DNA from: Pontibacter pamirensis
GTDB taxonomy: Bacteria > Bacteroidota > Bacteroidia > Cytophagales > Hymenobacteraceae
DNA length: 64,000 nucleotides
Assembly (NCBI RefSeq): GCF_010015475.1
Contig: NZ_SSNI01000023.1
Coordinates: forward strand, 1-64,000
Reading direction: 5' to 3'
How positions within the stretch are numbered: the stretch's first letter is position 1; every line of letters begins with the position of its first letter. The translations under genes and the position numbers were made by a program. The notes beneath the pieces were generated by a model that searched no databases, was not told the origin of the DNA, and saw only the letters and a program-made list of their open reading frames with translations. Positions 60,889-64,000 of this stretch are shown here, piece by piece.

Positions 60889-63525
60889 ATGAGACAAACA
60901 TTTACCCTACTCTTTTTTCTGGCTTTATTCTCTATTACCGCAAATGCTCAAAGGGCAGTGCTGTTGCATAGTTTTGAAGATGCCAACAGCTTTTCTGATT
61001 TTGTGCTTGCGGAGGAAAAACTCTTCCTGAGCAAGAGCTCCAGCTTTGAAGTATACAACTTATCGGATGGCCATACCTTTCATATACCCAAAGTTAGAAC
61101 CTCTGAGTTATTTGTAGACAGAACAATGGGAAGGGTGGGAAATGAAATAGTATATAACACGGAGAACGGCAACATCAACCTCACGGAAGGCACACAAAGC
61201 CAGGAAATTCTTCCCTTCCATCGCAGCTACTCGATTAGTACAGGACAGAACTATACACTGGCCATAGTAGCCCCTATTGATACTGTACTGAAAATAGTGG
61301 CAATTGATAGAGTATCGAAGGAAGTAACTACTTTATTCGAAAGAAACGTGTGGGTTTATGGCACAAAATTAAGCTATCTAGAATCGGGAGATCGTATGTT
61401 TTTCACTATTCAAATGGAGGAAAAACGTGTAGAAATTTTTCAGACTGATGGTAGCAGAGAAGGTACAATATTTATGGGTGATGTAAAACCAATAGATTAT
61501 AGCGACAATACCTACGGCTATTTAATGAACAATAATGAAGAGGTTTTCTATGTGAGTGTTGACCAGGAAAGAGCTGGCCACACCCCAACCGCTACACAGT
61601 TTTACAAACTTGGAGAGTCACGCTTCACACCGATTGAAGCCGTTACAAACATAGGTCTCTACGAGGGCCAGACATACGGCAGGAATAATGTGTTTTATGG
61701 ATTTGATAGGCACTCTAGAACATTAGTCAAAACACAAGATGGCAGCTACAGTAATTTCTTTGAGGTAGATAATTTTATTTCTTTTCAAGGAGAGTTTTTT
61801 TCCAATGTAGTCTTCTCTGCAAACAGCAGTTCCATTGCATCCGGAGATTCTTTGGTGACCTTGTTTGAGACAAACGGTACTTCAACCGGCACAAACCTGA
61901 TTGCCGATAATGTGGACGCCTTTTTTAATAATAAATCTGTTAAAGAATATAAGGGGTATTTATATTTCTTTAAATATGATGCTGTAAATGGGCGAGAATT
62001 GTGGCGCTACGATGGAAATAAAGCCTATCTGGTTGAGGACATTATACCTGGCGCAGCAGGACTTTTTAAACCTCAGTTCTTCATTTATCAGGACAAACTA
62101 TATTTTACTGCACGGCACACAGAAGAAACTAACAGAATAGATCTTTACAAGCTTTCTGATACTGCATCTGAAATAAAGCTAAACAGTTTTGCTGACTATA
62201 ATAGTAATGGGGTGAAAGATCCGGATGAGCCTTACATCTCCAATATGACATACAACCTGACAACACAAAACCATCTCATTTACACCAGCGACAAGATAAA
62301 CAATGTTAACCTGGAACACGGCACCTATACCATAACCCCGGTTGTCAAGGAAGGCTGGCTTCCTACTTCAACGGAGCAGCAGATAACTGTTAACCTGCCT
62401 GAGGACAATGGGAATAGCTACAGTTTTGGTTTTACTCCTCAGCAGCGTTTAACTAAAGTAAATGCTTCCCTCATGTCAGATGCAACACGTTGCGGCTTCC
62501 CAACTCCCTATACTTTACACTACAGTAACAGCGGCTTTACCAAAGCAAACGGTACTATCAAGGTGAAGCAAGAGGCAAAGTTTAACTTCGAATCTGCTTC
62601 CCCGGCCCCAACCAGGATTAGTGGAGACACGCTCATCTGGCAAATAAATGACCTGGAAGTAGGGAAGAAAGGAACTATCACTCTCCACTTTACTATGCCG
62701 GGCGTAGAACATATTGGTGATACATTGATTTCAAACCTGTTCACAAGCTTTAAATCTCCTGACAACCATACGTCATACGCTGACACCACTACATTACAGC
62801 AGATACTTACCTGTTCTTATGATCCAAACGACATTCAGGCGAATCCTGCAGGCATAGGTGAAAAGCACCTGACACTTAAAAACCAGGAGCTGCAGTACCT
62901 TATACGATTTCAGAACATGGGCACTGATAAAGCTTTTAACATTGTAGTGCAGAACAAACTACAACAGGAATTCGACTTAAGCAGCTTTAGCGTTATTGGT
63001 AGTAGCCATGATATGTACACTGTTGTAAATGGAAACCAGGTAAGCTTCCACTTCAACAACATACAGCTACCGGATGACAAGACCGATGAACCAGGCAGCC
63101 ACGGCTATATTCTGTACAGTATAAAGCCCAAGAGCGGAATGCCCGACAGTACCATAGTGGAGAATCAAGCCTTCATTTATTTTGATTATAATCCTGCTAT
63201 TGAGACCAATGTAACTTTTAATACCCTTGTGGATAAGCTGCCTCTCAAAAAAACAGTTCTTTCTGTTAAAGATGACTTACCAAAAGGCGCCTTAATTGTT
63301 TTCCCAAATCCAGCTAGTGGCTTTGTAAGAGTGGCCTGGCCTTCAGCTAATACCACCCTTGCTTCCTACAGCATCATGAACAGCAAAGGGAAGCAGGTGC
63401 TACAGGCAGAGTTTGATACACAGAATGTTCATCAAATAGATGTGTCTGCCTTGCCTCCAGGTTTATATTTACTGAAAGCAATGAAGCAGGGCCAAATCTT
63501 CACGAAGAGAGTCATCCTCCGGTAG
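60889..63525 (+). CDS. T9SS type A sorting domain-containing surface protein with DUF7619 domain
   Basis: 878 aa. Signal peptide MRQTFTLLFFLALFSITANA, cleaved before QRAVL. The first 450 residues look like a beta-propeller or kelch-like fold of ELWRYDGNKAYLVEDIIPGAAGL-type repeats. The region from about residue 645 begins CSYDPNDIQANPAGIGEKHLTLKNQELQYLIRFQN, the DUF7619 signature, and ends in the type A sorting signal (IVFPNPASGFVRV ... LPPGLYLLKAMKQGQIFTKRVILR). It is exported through T9SS to the surface. Confidence 0.93.
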   Translation: MRQTFTLLFFLALFSITANAQRAVLLHSFEDANSFSDFVLAEEKLFLSKSSSFEVYNLSDGHTFHIPKVRTSELFVDRTMGRVGNEIVYNTENGNINLTEGTQSQEILPFHRSYSISTGQNYTLAIVAPIDTVLKIVAIDRVSKEVTTLFERNVWVYGTKLSYLESGDRMFFTIQMEEKRVEIFQTDGSREGTIFMGDVKPIDYSDNTYGYLMNNNEEVFYVSVDQERAGHTPTATQFYKLGESRFTPIEAVTNIGLYEGQTYGRNNVFYGFDRHSRTLVKTQDGSYSNFFEVDNFISFQGEFFSNVVFSANSSSIASGDSLVTLFETNGTSTGTNLIADNVDAFFNNKSVKEYKGYLYFFKYDAVNGRELWRYDGNKAYLVEDIIPGAAGLFKPQFFIYQDKLYFTARHTEETNRIDLYKLSDTASEIKLNSFADYNSNGVKDPDEPYISNMTYNLTTQNHLIYTSDKINNVNLEHGTYTITPVVKEGWLPTSTEQQITVNLPEDNGNSYSFGFTPQQRLTKVNASLMSDATRCGFPTPYTLHYSNSGFTKANGTIKVKQEAKFNFESASPAPTRISGDTLIWQINDLEVGKKGTITLHFTMPGVEHIGDTLISNLFTSFKSPDNHTSYADTTTLQQILTCSYDPNDIQANPAGIGEKHLTLKNQELQYLIRFQNMGTDKAFNIVVQNKLQQEFDLSSFSVIGSSHDMYTVVNGNQVSFHFNNIQLPDDKTDEPGSHGYILYSIKPKSGMPDSTIVENQAFIYFDYNPAIETNVTFNTLVDKLPLKKTVLSVKDDLPKGALIVFPNPASGFVRVAWPSANTTLASYSIMNSKGKQVLQAEFDTQNVHQIDVSALPPGLYLLKAMKQGQIFTKRVILR

Positions 63526-63547
63526 CGAAAAGATGAGAAGAAGATTA

Positions 63548-63591
63548 AATCAAAAAGCGGCACAGGACTATTCCTGTGCCGCTTTTTGATT
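63548..63591. terminator. Bidirectional terminator
   Basis: AATCAAAAAGCGGCACAGGA and its complement with a 4-nt loop, between the convergent type A gene and the GH5 gene. Confidence 0.9.
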
Positions 63592-63645
63592 CTGTGCCGA
63601 CCATCAGATTAGGGATGGTTTTCATTCATGCACGCGTTTAAAAGC

Positions 63646-64000
63646 TTACTTTTGCTTCGCATTATAGCTTCTCAAAAGAGACCGGCTCTTCTTACCAGAC
63701 TCCTTCAGGTCTTTCTCTTTCCATCCACCTTCCGCATTTGCGGTGGGTAGTAAAACAGAGCAGGTTTCGTCTTTATCCGACACAGACCAGGTAATCCAAC
63801 TCACTTTGTTTTTCTCAGACCAGTCAATCCACCGCTGCCATTCCTCAACATTAAGCGGACCATCGCCGGTCGCTTCCATACCTGCCGATTCGGAGATGAA
63901 AAGTGGCAGGCCTTTACTCAGAGCATAGTCGCCACGGTCACGGAGGGACTGCTTATGTGTGGCAGCATAGTAGTGTAACGTGTACATCAGGTTGTCATAG
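63646..64000 (-). CDS. C-terminal part of a glycoside hydrolase family 5 enzyme
   Basis: The frame is open to the right edge, so the 5' part of the gene lies outside the window. The visible residues start YDNLMYTLHYYAATHKQSLRDRGDYALSKGLPLFISESAG, a GH5 endoglucanase signature; E in FISESAG is the expected nucleophile, and IDWSEKNKVSWITWSVSDKDETCSVLL is the typical end region with a WSVSDK motif. Presumably a secreted beta-glucanase or related glycosidase; the substrate cannot be determined. Confidence 0.92.
   Translation of the reverse strand, partial: YDNLMYTLHYYAATHKQSLRDRGDYALSKGLPLFISESAGMEATGDGPLNVEEWQRWIDWSEKNKVSWITWSVSDKDETCSVLLPTANAEGGWKEKDLKESGKKSRSLLRSYNAKQK

Overview
The window looks like chromosomal DNA of a Bacteroidota bacterium of the order Cytophagales, most like a Pontibacter/Hymenobacteraceae genome. 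The evidence is: two secreted proteins with type IX secretion sorting domains (one gliding-motility type B at 6632-9148, one type A at 60889-63525); many small families found mainly in Bacteroidota (DUF3276, DUF3822, DUF4296, DUF4920, DUF6340, DUF1573); and promoters of the Bacteroidota type (TTG, about 19-20 nt, TAnnTTTG). The genus is inferred by eye, not by a search.

Layout. 1-9220: the start of a truncated gene, an M61 peptidase, an NlpC/P60 hydrolase, a 4-TM protein, an intergenic RNA-like transcription unit with a tiny ORF (about 3935-4288, minus), a DUF2147 protein, a Gre-like coiled-coil protein and the gliding-type giant. 9250-21643: a cox3-like oxidase subunit, a DUF4920 lipoprotein, ligA, a LytS/LytTR two-component pair, dapA, a DedA protein, and a flippase-like protein next to an APC permease. 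22096-24771: four consecutive genes for hydrophilic, low-complexity, apparently disordered proteins. 25740-31984: YqhD-type alcohol dehydrogenase, a CurA-like reductase, efp-accB-accC and a DUF6340 lipoprotein. 32068-40386: DUF3109, a secreted Sel1/ankyrin protein, UvrD/PcrA, a DUF4296 lipoprotein, and a DUF58-BatD-like-BatA operon. 40387-40828 is repeat-rich and holds a MITE-like element with a target duplication. 40829-52410: housekeeping genes (YggS, GDPD, DUF2750, DUF423, DUF1573, RecD-like helicase, cold shock protein, thioesterase, two NUDIX, DUF3822, coaD, pyrE, metallophosphoesterase, threonine aldolase). 52882-56061: a nitrogen operon (P-II, ammonium transporter, porin) behind a good promoter with a dyad on its -33 box. 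56283-64000: an AlkA-like glycosylase, a second DUF58 gene with RlpA, DUF3276, ychF, the type A T9SS giant, and the end of a GH5 glycosidase.

How the genes work together. Co-directional, tightly spaced sets suggest functional units: efp-accB-accC (translation and fatty-acid synthesis), LytS-LytTR (signalling), DUF58-BatD-BatA (MoxR/VWA envelope stress system, here without MoxR next to it), glnK-amt-porin (ammonium uptake across both membranes) and RlpA-DUF58. Convergent genes are usually separated by long, nearly perfect hairpins with A-tract/T-tract flanks, which should terminate from both sides.

The two best candidates for something undescribed are the minus-strand transcription unit in the 3985-4714 gap (promoter, purine-rich ribosome binding site, 23-codon ORF, foldable 3' half, intrinsic terminator) and the disordered-protein island. 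No rRNA, tRNA, CRISPR array or complete insertion sequence was seen.
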